A DNA stretch of 64,000 nucleotides from an uncultured Lachnospiraceae bacterium (GTDB taxonomy: Bacteria > Bacillota > Clostridia > Lachnospirales > Lachnospiraceae): contig CAKRFU010000006.1 of NCBI GenBank assembly GCA_934320845.1, positions 89,085-153,084 of the forward strand. The letters are read 5' to 3'. The notes beneath the pieces are model-generated. The model was given only the letters and a program-made list of their open reading frames with translations, did not search any database and had not been told where the DNA came from. Each line of letters begins with the position of its first letter. Position 1 is the first letter of the stretch. Both the position numbers and the translations under genes were made by a program. This document shows, piece by piece, positions 35,770 to 45,359 of this stretch.

Positions 35770-36966
35770 ATGGAAAAAGGTTCAGTAGAAGTGGATGATT
35801 TATCAAAAGTATATCATTTATACAGCAAGGCAAGTGACAGGCTGCGTGAAACATTTAGTATAAAGAAAAAAAAATATTCAAAAGACCACTATGCATTGAA
35901 AAATATAAATTTAAATATAAAACATGGAGAGTCAGTTGGAATAGTTGGAACAAACGGTTCGGGAAAGTCTACACTGTTAAAGCTTATAACAGGTGTGGTG
36001 ACTCCGACAACAGGAGTGATAAAAACTAAAGGAAAAATTGCAGCACTATTAGAGCTTGGTGCAGGATTTAATCCGGAGTATACAGGTATTGAAAATATCT
36101 ATTTAAATGGAACAATGATGGGATATACTGAACAGGAAATGGAAAAACGTGTTCCTGCCATTGTAGATTTTGCAGATATTGGAGAATTTATATATCAGCC
36201 TGTTAAGTCATATTCAAGTGGCATGTTTGCAAGACTTGCATTTGCTGTTTCAATAAATGTGGAACCTGATATATTGATTGTTGATGAAGCATTATCTGTA
36301 GGAGATACAAGGTTTCAGGTTAAGTGTATTGATAAAATGCGTGAACTTCAGGAAAGTGGAACCACTATATTATTTGTAACACATGCGATAGAGCAGATAA
36401 AAAGATTTTGCACAAGAGCAATATGGATTAAAAATGGGGAAATAGCAGAAGATGGAGAGGCAAGTCAGGTCGTCGATCTTTATGATAATTTTATGAAATA
36501 TGGTGAGAGGAAGATTGAAAAGGTTGACAACAATGAAGAATTTAAGGTTCCAGAAAATTCAGATTATCTTGCTGTAATACAAAAAGTGGCAATAAATAAA
36601 AATATGTTTAAATCTTTTGAAAAATTGGAAGTAGAGATAACTTATGATGTGTATGATGAACATATGGAAGATTTGCAGGTGGGAGTAGCATTTTACAGTC
36701 TTGACAGAAAGATATATGTGTTTGGACCTAATACAAATCTTGATAAATTTAAAGTACCTCAGGGGCCGGGAAGACATATTGTGAAATATGTTGTGCCAGA
36801 TGTTACATTGATAAGTGGGGATTACACAGTAGATGTTGGGATTTTTAACAGCGGCGGTATAGTAAATTTGGATTATAAAAATAATTGTGAAAAATTTTCA
36901 GTTGCAAATGAATATTTTTCAGAGGGAATGTTTTATATTGAACATCAATGGGAGATAAAGCAGTAG
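35770..36966 (+). CDS. polysaccharide ABC exporter ATPase with C-terminal glycan-binding domain (Wzt/TagH-like)
   Basis: 398 residues. The ABC domain (1-245) has Walker A GTNGSGKST, the signature YSSGMFARLAF, Walker B ILIVDEAL and the family GAGFNPEYTGIENIYLNG. A C-terminal beta-rich domain (about 265-398) resembles Wzt-C, which binds the non-reducing end of the glycan before export. Its presence suggests the exporter recognises a particular chain terminus. It is the partner of the upstream permease. In Wzt systems the terminus is often capped by methyl or phosphate groups. Confidence 0.92.
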   Translation: MEKGSVEVDDLSKVYHLYSKASDRLRETFSIKKKKYSKDHYALKNINLNIKHGESVGIVGTNGSGKSTLLKLITGVVTPTTGVIKTKGKIAALLELGAGFNPEYTGIENIYLNGTMMGYTEQEMEKRVPAIVDFADIGEFIYQPVKSYSSGMFARLAFAVSINVEPDILIVDEALSVGDTRFQVKCIDKMRELQESGTTILFVTHAIEQIKRFCTRAIWIKNGEIAEDGEASQVVDLYDNFMKYGERKIEKVDNNEEFKVPENSDYLAVIQKVAINKNMFKSFEKLEVEITYDVYDEHMEDLQVGVAFYSLDRKIYVFGPNTNLDKFKVPQGPGRHIVKYVVPDVTLISGDYTVDVGIFNSGGIVNLDYKNNCEKFSVANEYFSEGMFYIEHQWEIKQ

Positions 36967-36999
36967 AAATAAATAGGGATATAAGAGGAACAAAATAAG

Positions 37000-39213
37000 A
37001 TGGGATTATTAAAAAAGATAAAAACAGCAGTGACAATAACAAAAGAAGAAGGAATTTATGTAACGTGGTATAAGTTTAAAGCAAAATTTAGAATAGGTTT
37101 AGCGGGAGAAAATGCTGCATATCTTGTAGATGATGAAAAAAGATATCAGAGTTGGATGAAAAAAAATGAAACGGATTTAAATATGACAAATGAAGAAGAT
37201 ATACCCTATAAACCTTTGATATCTGTTGTGGTACCGGTTTATAATGTTTCAATGAAAATGCTAAGAGAATGTATAATGTCGGTTGTCAATCAGACATATG
37301 CTAATTGGGAACTTTGTCTTGCAGATGATGCGTCAACAATGCAGGAAGTAAGGAAGTGCCTGAAATCTTTTGAGAATAACCCGAAAATAAAAATTAAGTA
37401 CAGAGATAAAAACGGGCATATTTCACAAAGTACAAATTCCGCAATAGAAATGGCAACAGGAGAATATGTTGCATTTATGGATTGCGATGATGTTTTGGCA
37501 GTGAATGCATTATATGAAGTTGTTAAGCTTTTAAATAAAGACAAAAAACTTGATTTTATATACAGTGATGAGGATAAATTATCAGAGGACGGAAAACATA
37601 GGCATCAACCACACTTTAAACCGGACTGGTCACCGGATACAATGATGTCTCTCATGTATACATGTCATTTAGGAGTGTACAGGAAGAAAATAGGCGATGA
37701 GATAGGATGGCTCAGAACAGGATTTGAAGGGGCACAGGATTATGATTTTACATTGAGGTTTACGGAGAAAACAAAAAATATCGGGCATATACCTAAGATA
37801 CTTTACCATTGGAGAGAGAGAAGAGAGTCAACAGCTGTGAATCCAGAGGCGAAAGGATATATAGTTGAAGCTGCTAAAAAGGCAAAAACAGAGGCACTTG
37901 AGAGAAGAGGATATGTGGCAGAACTTGAATGGGTAGCCAATATATATCAGTTTAGGGTAAATTATAAAGCTGTTGGGAATCCAAAAGTAAGTATTATTAT
38001 TCCGTCAAAGGATAATTTTGAGGTGTATAAAAGGTGTATAGATACACTTACCGGGAAAACGCTATATAAGAATTATGAAATAATAACGGTTGATAATGGC
38101 AGCAATGAAACAAACAGACAGAAGTATGAGAAATATATAAAAGAAAAGGGACAAAAATATATTTATATGTCAATGGAGTTTAATTTCTCGAAAATGTGTA
38201 ATATAGGAGTGGAAAATTCAGATGGAGAACTTATTCTTTTGTTAAATGATGACATGGAAATAATAGGTGGAGAGTGGATGGAACGAATGGTGGGACATGC
38301 ATTGCTTCCATATATTGGAGCTGTTGGAGCAAAGCTTTTGTATCCAGACAGTACACTTATACAGCACACAGGTGTGTTTAGTTTTGACAGTGGACCAAGT
38401 CATGCATTATGCAGATATGATGATAATACGACATTCAACTTTTGCAGAAATAAAATTGAATATAATTATAGTGCAGTTACGGCAGCATGTCTTATGGTAA
38501 CACGAAAAAAATATCTTGAAGCAGGCGGGCTTGATGAGAGTTTTGCGGTAGCATATAATGATGTGAAATTCTGTTTTGATTTATTAGATAAAGGATATTA
38601 TAATGTGGTTCGTGCAGATGCGGTACTGTATCATCATGAGTCATTAAGCAGAGGCAGTGATGTTTTAGATAAAGTAAAATATGAAAGACTTGTAAAAGAA
38701 CGTCACAGATTATATGCAGCATATCCGAGTTTACAGGGAAAAGATCCGTTTTACAATCCGAATCTTACGATGAGAAGAGGGGACTGTACAGTAGAGGGAG
38801 AGTTAGAGGTGACGGATTTGTCGCGTAAAGCAGAACTTGACAATATTGATTTATCGATGTTTAGCAATATTATGGATAAATCTGTTAAGTTTTCGATAGA
38901 TGACATAGTTGTGACTAACAGACACATTATAATAGGCGGATGGTGTGTTGTGAAAAATTCAAAACACAATAACAGAGATAAAACATTGCTTTATTTAGTA
39001 GGAAAAGAAAAAGTTTATTGTTATGATACAGAAAAGTTATATAGAGAAAATATGAATGAACTAACTGGAGTAGAAGGAAAAATTAATCTTAGCAATTTCA
39101 GAGTATATATTAATTCATTTTCAATTCCTAATGGAGAGTATAAAATATTTTTGAAGAAAAGTGGTAAAATATGCGATACAGGCAGAATTGTTGAAAAATT
39201 GGGAGAAATATAG
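37000..39213 (+). CDS. bifunctional two-domain glycosyltransferase family 2
   Basis: 737 residues with two intact GT-A domains. Domain 1 (about 75-310) has SVVVPVYNVSMKMLREC, the metal motif FMDCDDVLAVNA and GAQDYDFTLRFTE. Domain 2 (about 330-590) has VSIIIPSKDNFEVYKRC, LLNDDMEIIGGEW, SAVTAACLMVTRKKY and YNDVKFCFDLLDKG. A C-terminal extension of about 130 residues follows, with no recognised fold. It may add two sugars in alternation. It appears to be the full-function paralogue of the two preceding two-domain proteins. GGAACAAAATAAG upstream gives a weak SD. Confidence 0.9.
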   Translation: MGLLKKIKTAVTITKEEGIYVTWYKFKAKFRIGLAGENAAYLVDDEKRYQSWMKKNETDLNMTNEEDIPYKPLISVVVPVYNVSMKMLRECIMSVVNQTYANWELCLADDASTMQEVRKCLKSFENNPKIKIKYRDKNGHISQSTNSAIEMATGEYVAFMDCDDVLAVNALYEVVKLLNKDKKLDFIYSDEDKLSEDGKHRHQPHFKPDWSPDTMMSLMYTCHLGVYRKKIGDEIGWLRTGFEGAQDYDFTLRFTEKTKNIGHIPKILYHWRERRESTAVNPEAKGYIVEAAKKAKTEALERRGYVAELEWVANIYQFRVNYKAVGNPKVSIIIPSKDNFEVYKRCIDTLTGKTLYKNYEIITVDNGSNETNRQKYEKYIKEKGQKYIYMSMEFNFSKMCNIGVENSDGELILLLNDDMEIIGGEWMERMVGHALLPYIGAVGAKLLYPDSTLIQHTGVFSFDSGPSHALCRYDDNTTFNFCRNKIEYNYSAVTAACLMVTRKKYLEAGGLDESFAVAYNDVKFCFDLLDKGYYNVVRADAVLYHHESLSRGSDVLDKVKYERLVKERHRLYAAYPSLQGKDPFYNPNLTMRRGDCTVEGELEVTDLSRKAELDNIDLSMFSNIMDKSVKFSIDDIVVTNRHIIIGGWCVVKNSKHNNRDKTLLYLVGKEKVYCYDTEKLYRENMNELTGVEGKINLSNFRVYINSFSIPNGEYKIFLKKSGKICDTGRIVEKLGEI

Positions 39214-39217
39214 GGAC

Positions 39218-41356
39218 ATGAATATTATTAATAATAAAGAAAAAAGAATATGTGGAATTACAACTTTATTAATACTTATAGTATGTGGTGTGATTTTTAT
39301 AAATTCATTATATTTAGGTGGATATAATTCAACTTTATATAATGTAGATTCAGGTGTTATTACTGATGTGGCAGGGTATAATCAAAATGCTGGGTCATTT
39401 AGCTTGAAAGGTAATGGCGATGCTTATATTAAGCTTATAAATACAGACATAACAGTAAAAGAAATAGTAATGTCATTTGATAATATACCTGATAATGACA
39501 TATACATAAATGTTAATTATAATACAAATGCAGAGGATAAGATTATAAAGTGGAAAAAGGGAAGTAGATATTTTAAAATTCCTATGGGAATTGAAAATGA
39601 AGGAATCACTATTAACATTCCATGTGATTTTGTGTTAGATAATATATGCTATGCCAATAAAAATAATGATCAGGTAAAGGTCAAAATGATTATTTTTACT
39701 GTGATTGTTACAATTGTTGCATTATGGTTTATGTTGATGTATTCAAAACAATATAGATTATTGTTTAATAGAATGTTTAATAGAATTAAAAGTGTGATTG
39801 ATTTTATAGGTAATAAACAAAAAAATAAAACAATATTTAAAATATGTTGTATTGTTTTGGGAACATGGATATTTTCGGCAATTGTTACAAAGCTTATATC
39901 TTTAGCTGGGAGATGTGAGTTTAATTGGAAAACAGTTTTTTTAATGATCTGCATTTTTCTGGTAGCAGATATCCTTTTATTTGCCAGAGAGTTAATAAAG
40001 AATAAAATTGAAATTGTGGCTTTTTTAGTAGTTTTAATTGTGGGAATAATGTTTGTGGTTTTGGAACCGGTGACACCCGGAATTTCATGGGATGATGAAA
40101 CACATTATAGCAGAGCCGTTAACATCTCGCATGAGTTTGATAAAAAAATATCAGTGTCTGATCAGATAGTGCTTAATAAATTTGCATCAGTAGCGCTGAA
40201 TAAAGCTTTTTATGCAAAGAAAGAACAAAAGGCATATATAGAATATCTTAATATGCTTGAAGATAGTAAATATTATGTTGATGCTACAGGGGGAAGTTTA
40301 GGAATAGGGAGCATTCCATACATACCGTCTGCTGCATTCATGATGTTTGCAAGAGGTGTTGGTTTGAAATTTTCTTTTGCGTATGTATTTGGCAAATTTG
40401 CAAATACGCTGCTATTAGCTGTTTTGGTATATTATTCAATGAAAAAACTTAAAGATGGGAAAATAGTAGTGTTGTTAGTTGCATTGATACCTACCAATAT
40501 GTATCTGGCAGCAAATTATTCATATGATACATGGCTTACCGGGTGGGCAATGCTTGGATTAAGTACGTTTTTTGGAGAATTGCAACAAAAAGAAAAGAAA
40601 ATAGATTTAAAGACGATATTTTTGATATATGTTTCAATGTTTTTGGCTATACTGCCTAAAATGGTATACTTTCCGTTGCTTTTTATCTGCTTTTTTATGC
40701 CAAAGTCTAAATTTAAATATAAATCAAATTATTGGATGTATAAGATTGGTATAATTTTTTTGTGCATATTGCCTTTTATAATTGTATATATGCAAAACAT
40801 TGCAGTCAAATCGGATGTAGCAGATACCAGGGGAGGAAGTGAAGTAAGTTCGACTTCTCAGTTAGAATTTATAAAAGGAGATATAAAAGGATTTTTGGGA
40901 ATTCTTTTGAATTTCTTGAAAACATATCTTAATCCTTTTGTAGAGGGAAAAGAATATATAACTCAGTTGGCTTACAATGGTTATATACCTTTTGAAAAAA
41001 GTCTTGCTGCAGTTATTATTGCAGGAGCCTGCATCAGCAGAAATGAAAAGAGTGGCAGAACTTTTCAGTGGTGGTTTAAAATTGGAACGCTTGCGGTTTA
41101 TGCCGGAATTGGTGCGATAGCAGCAATCTCTATGTATGTTATGTTCACTCCGGTAGGCTCACAAGTTATAAATGGTTGTCAGGGAAGATATATAATAGCA
41201 GCTCTTTTTCCGGTATTATATGTATTGTCAAGATTTGGAGGGAAAACAGTTATTAAAAATTGTTTTGGAGAGGTAAATATAAATTCAGTGCTAGTAGCTC
41301 TTTTGACAATGGAAAGTATTTATGGGGCATGGCTTGGATGTGTGAGTCTGTATTAA
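39218..41356 (+). CDS. DUF2142 family polytopic membrane protein
   Basis: 712 residues. The ATG at 39218 lies 4 bases after the previous stop, with GGGAGA upstream; the longer frame overlaps that gene. An N-terminal membrane helix and extracytoplasmic region (to about 150) precede about ten further hydrophobic segments. The conserved DUF2142 stretch is EPVTPGISWDDETHYSRA, an acidic motif after a membrane helix as in GT-C enzymes. Members are found in surface-glycan loci and are thought to be lipid-sugar-dependent transferases; this is inference. Confidence 0.78.
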   Translation: MNIINNKEKRICGITTLLILIVCGVIFINSLYLGGYNSTLYNVDSGVITDVAGYNQNAGSFSLKGNGDAYIKLINTDITVKEIVMSFDNIPDNDIYINVNYNTNAEDKIIKWKKGSRYFKIPMGIENEGITINIPCDFVLDNICYANKNNDQVKVKMIIFTVIVTIVALWFMLMYSKQYRLLFNRMFNRIKSVIDFIGNKQKNKTIFKICCIVLGTWIFSAIVTKLISLAGRCEFNWKTVFLMICIFLVADILLFARELIKNKIEIVAFLVVLIVGIMFVVLEPVTPGISWDDETHYSRAVNISHEFDKKISVSDQIVLNKFASVALNKAFYAKKEQKAYIEYLNMLEDSKYYVDATGGSLGIGSIPYIPSAAFMMFARGVGLKFSFAYVFGKFANTLLLAVLVYYSMKKLKDGKIVVLLVALIPTNMYLAANYSYDTWLTGWAMLGLSTFFGELQQKEKKIDLKTIFLIYVSMFLAILPKMVYFPLLFICFFMPKSKFKYKSNYWMYKIGIIFLCILPFIIVYMQNIAVKSDVADTRGGSEVSSTSQLEFIKGDIKGFLGILLNFLKTYLNPFVEGKEYITQLAYNGYIPFEKSLAAVIIAGACISRNEKSGRTFQWWFKIGTLAVYAGIGAIAAISMYVMFTPVGSQVINGCQGRYIIAALFPVLYVLSRFGGKTVIKNCFGEVNINSVLVALLTMESIYGAWLGCVSLY

Positions 41357-41369
41357 GGAGAATGAAAAA

Positions 41370-42158
41370 ATGGGCATGAAACATACATTTGTTATATGTG
41401 CTTATAAGAAAAGTGAATTTTTAGAAGAGTGCATTATTTCATTAAAAAAACAAAACATAAAATCAGAAATGTTTATAGCAACATCAACACCAAATGAATA
41501 TATAAAGAATATTGCTGACAAATATGGCATTGAGATTTTTGTTAACAATGGGCACAAGGGAATTACACAGGATTGGAATTTTGGACTGAGTAAAGTAAGA
41601 ACAAGATATGCAACAGTGGCACATCAGGACGATGTATATGAGCCTGGTTATGCTGAAAAAATTATAAATATTATGGAGAAATATAATAATTCAATAATTG
41701 CATTTTCTGATTACTGTGAGCTTAGAAATGCGAAAAAAGTGCATGATACAACAATGTTAAAAATTAAACGTATTATGTTATCGCCACTTAGATTAAAAAG
41801 ATTTTGGAGAAGTGTATTTATAAGACGAAGAATACTGTCAATGGGAGATCCAATTTGTTGTCCTTCTGTTACATTTGATTTAAAAAACGTTAAACGACCT
41901 GTTTTTTCTGATGGTTTTAAAAGCTGCGAAGATTGGGAAGCGTGGGAAAGATTGTCAAAATTAAAAGGTGAGTTTATATATATAAAAGAACCGTTGATGT
42001 GTCATAGAATACACGGGGGTTCGGCAACAACCCAGATAATACATGATAATGCAAGGGTTAAAGAGAATTACATTATGTATTGCAAGTTCTGGCCGAAATT
42101 TATTGCAAAATTTATCAATCATTTTTATACTAAGTCTGAGAAATCAAATGAGGTATGA
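41370..42158 (+). CDS. glycosyltransferase family 2
   Basis: A 262-residue single-domain GT-A enzyme. It opens FVICAYKKSEFLEECIISLKKQ and has the metal-binding VAHQDDVYEPGYAEK. The acceptor-side region contains SCEDWEAWERLSKLKG and CHRIHGGS, as in a subgroup of capsule transferases. GGAG lies 9 bases upstream of the ATG. It has no membrane helix. Its place between the DUF2142 gene and a dolichol-phosphate-mannose-synthase-like gene indicates a role in the same glycan; donor and acceptor are unknown. Confidence 0.85.
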   Translation: MGMKHTFVICAYKKSEFLEECIISLKKQNIKSEMFIATSTPNEYIKNIADKYGIEIFVNNGHKGITQDWNFGLSKVRTRYATVAHQDDVYEPGYAEKIINIMEKYNNSIIAFSDYCELRNAKKVHDTTMLKIKRIMLSPLRLKRFWRSVFIRRRILSMGDPICCPSVTFDLKNVKRPVFSDGFKSCEDWEAWERLSKLKGEFIYIKEPLMCHRIHGGSATTQIIHDNARVKENYIMYCKFWPKFIAKFINHFYTKSEKSNEV

Positions 42159-42200
42159 CAATAGTTGGTGATTTAAGATTTGGAAATGAGGAAAAGTACG

Positions 42201-42890
42201 ATGAAGAAACTTGTAATCATTCCGGCTTTTAACGAAGAAGGAAATTTAGAGAAAACAATAAAAGATATAAAAGAAAATGCACCGGAATTTGACTATGTCA
42301 TTATAAATGATTGTTCTACGGATAAAACATTAGAAATGTGCAGAAAACATGGATTTAGTTATCTGAATCTTCCTGTTAATTTGGGGATAGGCGGTGCTGT
42401 ACAGACAGGTTATAGATATGCCTATTATCATGGGTATGATGTTGCAGTACAGTTTGATGGAGATGGTCAGCATAGTGCTGTTTATTTGAATGATATGGTA
42501 TCTATTCTTAAAAAGACAGGTTCAGATATGGTTATAGGTTCAAGGTTTATTGAAAAAGAAGGCTTTCAGTCATCAGGGCTTAGAAGGATAGGAATAAAGT
42601 ATTTTACACATTTGATAAGATTGTTAACGGGTAAAAAGATTACTGATCCGACATCCGGAATGAGAATGATAAACAGGAAATTGTTGGAAAAGTTTACGGA
42701 TGAGTATCCAAAGGATTATCCTGAGCCGGAGAGCGTGGTTACGGTACTATGTGAAAAGTATAAAGTGACGGAAATTCCGGTTATGATGAATGAAAGAGAA
42801 GAGGGAGTTTCCTCTATATCATTGAAAAATGGTATATATTATATGATTAAAGTTAGTTTTGCAATATTAATTGCAAGGATGAAGAAGTAA
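42201..42890 (+). CDS. DPM1-like glycosyltransferase family 2 (polyprenyl-phosphate type)
   Basis: A 229-residue enzyme resembling dolichol-phosphate mannose synthase without membrane tail. It has LVIIPAFNEEGNLEKTI, INDCSTDKT, the metal motif QFDGDGQH, VIGSRFIEKEG and TDPTSGMRMINRK. The ATG at 42201 is preferred (GAGG about 9 bases upstream); 42180 lacks an SD. The gene is followed after 13 bases by a DUF2304 membrane protein gene. This pairing is frequent and suggests they form a unit that makes or flips a lipid-linked sugar for a GT-C enzyme such as the nearby DUF2142 protein. Confidence 0.88.
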   Translation: MKKLVIIPAFNEEGNLEKTIKDIKENAPEFDYVIINDCSTDKTLEMCRKHGFSYLNLPVNLGIGGAVQTGYRYAYYHGYDVAVQFDGDGQHSAVYLNDMVSILKKTGSDMVIGSRFIEKEGFQSSGLRRIGIKYFTHLIRLLTGKKITDPTSGMRMINRKLLEKFTDEYPKDYPEPESVVTVLCEKYKVTEIPVMMNEREEGVSSISLKNGIYYMIKVSFAILIARMKK

Positions 42891-42903
42891 AAGGTGGATA
42901 AAA

Positions 42904-43266
42904 ATGTCAATTAAATTACAGATTTTGATAATCGTTGTTATTCTGTTAGCAATGTTATATATAATAAATCATGTCAGGAAAAAAAGCATAGATTTCAGAT
43001 ATGCATTGCTATGGCTTTCTGTATGTTTGGGAGTCTTGGTATTAACGGTGTATCCTAAATTACTTGCATTATTAGCTAAAGTTTTGGGAATAGCATCTCC
43101 TGTAAATATGCTTTTCTTTTTAGGCTTTTGTTTTTCGATTGTTATTATATTTACATTGTCGATAGCACTTAGCAATCTTACGGATAAGGTAAAAAAGATG
43201 GCACAGGAAATTGCAATAATTAGAAAAGACATGTATGAGAGATACAATTCAAATAAGGAAAGTTAG
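42904..43266 (+). CDS. DUF2304 family membrane protein
   Basis: A 120-residue protein with three hydrophobic segments (about 5-22, 33-51, 68-92) and a charged C-terminal helix, TDKVKKMAQEIAII. The conserved FRYALLWLSVCLGVL between the first two segments is the family signature. Function is not established. It sits directly after the DPM1-like transferase gene, as in many genomes, and may anchor or assist it at the membrane. GGTGG lies just before the start. Confidence 0.85.
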   Translation: MSIKLQILIIVVILLAMLYIINHVRKKSIDFRYALLWLSVCLGVLVLTVYPKLLALLAKVLGIASPVNMLFFLGFCFSIVIIFTLSIALSNLTDKVKKMAQEIAIIRKDMYERYNSNKES

Positions 43267-43282
43267 TTGATGGAGGAATGAT

Positions 43283-44260
43283 ATGGAAAAGGTTACTTTG
43301 ATAGTACCGGTTTATAATGTTGAGAAATATTTAAAGCGGTGCTTAGACAGCCTTTTAAATCAGACATATAATAATATAGAAATATTATGTGTAAATGATT
43401 GTAGTCCTGATAATAGTCAAGAGATATTGGACGAGTACAAGAAAGCAGGAAAAATAAATGTTATTGTTAATGATGTGAATTTAGGTCTGGGTAAAAGCAG
43501 GGAACGAGCACTTAACAAATCGACAGGAAATTTTGTTATGTTTATAGACAGTGATGATTACATAGCAGAAGATTATGTTCAAAGATATATGGATGTAATG
43601 AAATATGGCGATTACGATATTGTGATAGGTGGATATACAAGAGATATAGATGGAAAGAAAAAAAAACACTGTGTAAAACAAAGTGATTGGTCTGTTTTAA
43701 GTTACACTATTGCATGTGCTAAAATGTATAAAAAATCTTTTTTGCTTCAAAATAATATTGGTTTTATAGATGTACGATGTGGGGAAGATATTTTTTTTAG
43801 CATGGAGTTGTTTGTGCATAAACCGAGATATTATGTTATGGAGAATTATGCAGGATATTATTATTTTTTTAATAGAAAGTCAATTACGGGTTCGTTGAAT
43901 GCAGATAGAAAGTTGGAAAATTTTATTTCGGATATTTTTAATAGATTTATAAATAAATATCCTGTTGTGAATATGGAAAGAGATGTCTATTGGAAAATAT
44001 GTTACAATTATATTGTCAATATGATAAATGCATTAGTTGTGCATGGTCATGGCTGTGGTATCCGAAATATGAAAGAAAAATATGAGTTTTTTATGAAAGA
44101 TTTAAATAAAAAATTTAGTGATTATAAGAAGAACCCATATTTGCGTTATGGTAAAATGAGGAAACAATCGTTGAAGATTAGATTATCTGTAAGTTTATTT
44201 ATGCTTTTTAATAAGATTGGATTAGATAAAATACTCTATTACATAATAGCTGTGATTTAG
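43283..44260 (+). CDS. glycosyltransferase family 2
   Basis: A 325-residue enzyme with a canonical GT-A start, VTLIVPVYNVEKYLKRCLDSLLNQTY, here the common EpsJ/WcaA-like type. It has VNDCSPDNSQEIL, the metal-binding MFIDSDDYIAEDY, and CGEDIFFSMELF at the acceptor side. The C-terminal third is basic and may touch the membrane. GGAGG precedes the ATG. It is closely related in layout to the next gene; they may add successive sugars. Specificity is unknown. Confidence 0.88.
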   Translation: MEKVTLIVPVYNVEKYLKRCLDSLLNQTYNNIEILCVNDCSPDNSQEILDEYKKAGKINVIVNDVNLGLGKSRERALNKSTGNFVMFIDSDDYIAEDYVQRYMDVMKYGDYDIVIGGYTRDIDGKKKKHCVKQSDWSVLSYTIACAKMYKKSFLLQNNIGFIDVRCGEDIFFSMELFVHKPRYYVMENYAGYYYFFNRKSITGSLNADRKLENFISDIFNRFINKYPVVNMERDVYWKICYNYIVNMINALVVHGHGCGIRNMKEKYEFFMKDLNKKFSDYKKNPYLRYGKMRKQSLKIRLSVSLFMLFNKIGLDKILYYIIAVI

Positions 44261-44275
44261 TTTAGGAGAGTTGAG

Positions 44276-45304
44276 TTGAAATCGAATAATGGTAATGATT
44301 TAGTGTCTGTTATTATTCCGGTATATAATGCAGAGAGATATTTAAAAAAATGTGTAGAAAGTATTATAAAACAGACATATAAAAATATTGAGATTATTTT
44401 GATAAATGATGGTTCAGTAGATGGAAGTTTACAACTATGTAAATGCTTTAGTGAAAAAGATAGTAGAATCAGAGTTATAGATAAAGAAAATTCGGGGGTG
44501 TCTGCCACAAGAAATCTTGGCATAGCCAGTGCTAAGGGAAAATATATATGTTTTGTAGATAGCGACGATTATGTAGAGCCTGGTTATATTGAGGAATTAT
44601 TAAATAATGTTCAGGATAAGACCATGACTTTTTGTGGATATTATATAGATTCATATAAAAAATGTGTAGCTATTTCTCCGATAGAAACAAAGCATAAAGA
44701 AAATGAATGTGTTAAAATTAAAGACAGTTTTACATATGTTTTCCATCAAGGTTTTTTAGCTGCTATATGGAATAAAATTTATGAAGTGGAAAGGTTAAGA
44801 GAAAATGATATAAAATTTGATGAATCTTTAAGTTTAGGAGAAGATTTACTATTTAATCTTGAATATTTGAAAACAGGAATAAATAATTTTAAATATGTAA
44901 GTAGTCCGCTTTATCATTATATAAAAAGGGGAACTGAAAGCCTTGATAATAAATATAGAACTGATTTTCTTGAAATACAAGAAAGATTATATGAGAGTCT
45001 GATAGAAGTAACTGACATATATGATGTACCGCTTGAAAAAAAGAGTATTATATATGCTGATTTTATGGGGGCAATGATAGTTGCAATTGACAATTGTTAT
45101 GTATTTAGAAAAGACGATACTGCCGGATTAAAGCAAATTATGTCCAGGGTATGCGAAAGTATAGAAAAATACAAAATATTGCGTAATGTATCAGGCAGTA
45201 CATTGTTAATATGTAAAATCAGATATCTATTGATAAAATCAGGTTTTTTTAAGATAGATTTTTTTATAAGAGAGGTAATAAAAAAGATATTAAGGATTAA
45301 ATGA
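44276..45304 (+). CDS. glycosyltransferase family 2
   Basis: A 342-residue GT-A enzyme starting with TTG at 44276, 5 bases after GGAGAG; no better ATG is in frame. It has VSVIIPVYNAERYLKKCVE, INDGSVDGS, SGVSATRNLG and the metal-binding FVDSDDYVEPGY, then LGEDLLFNLEYL. The end is basic. It lies 15 bases after the similar GT2 gene and belongs to the same operon. Specificity is unknown. Confidence 0.88.
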   Translation: MKSNNGNDLVSVIIPVYNAERYLKKCVESIIKQTYKNIEIILINDGSVDGSLQLCKCFSEKDSRIRVIDKENSGVSATRNLGIASAKGKYICFVDSDDYVEPGYIEELLNNVQDKTMTFCGYYIDSYKKCVAISPIETKHKENECVKIKDSFTYVFHQGFLAAIWNKIYEVERLRENDIKFDESLSLGEDLLFNLEYLKTGINNFKYVSSPLYHYIKRGTESLDNKYRTDFLEIQERLYESLIEVTDIYDVPLEKKSIIYADFMGAMIVAIDNCYVFRKDDTAGLKQIMSRVCESIEKYKILRNVSGSTLLICKIRYLLIKSGFFKIDFFIREVIKKILRIK

Positions 45305-45359
45305 TTGAAAAATCAATATTGAGTAAATAAAAATAGACAGTTTGAAAGAAGATGAAAAA

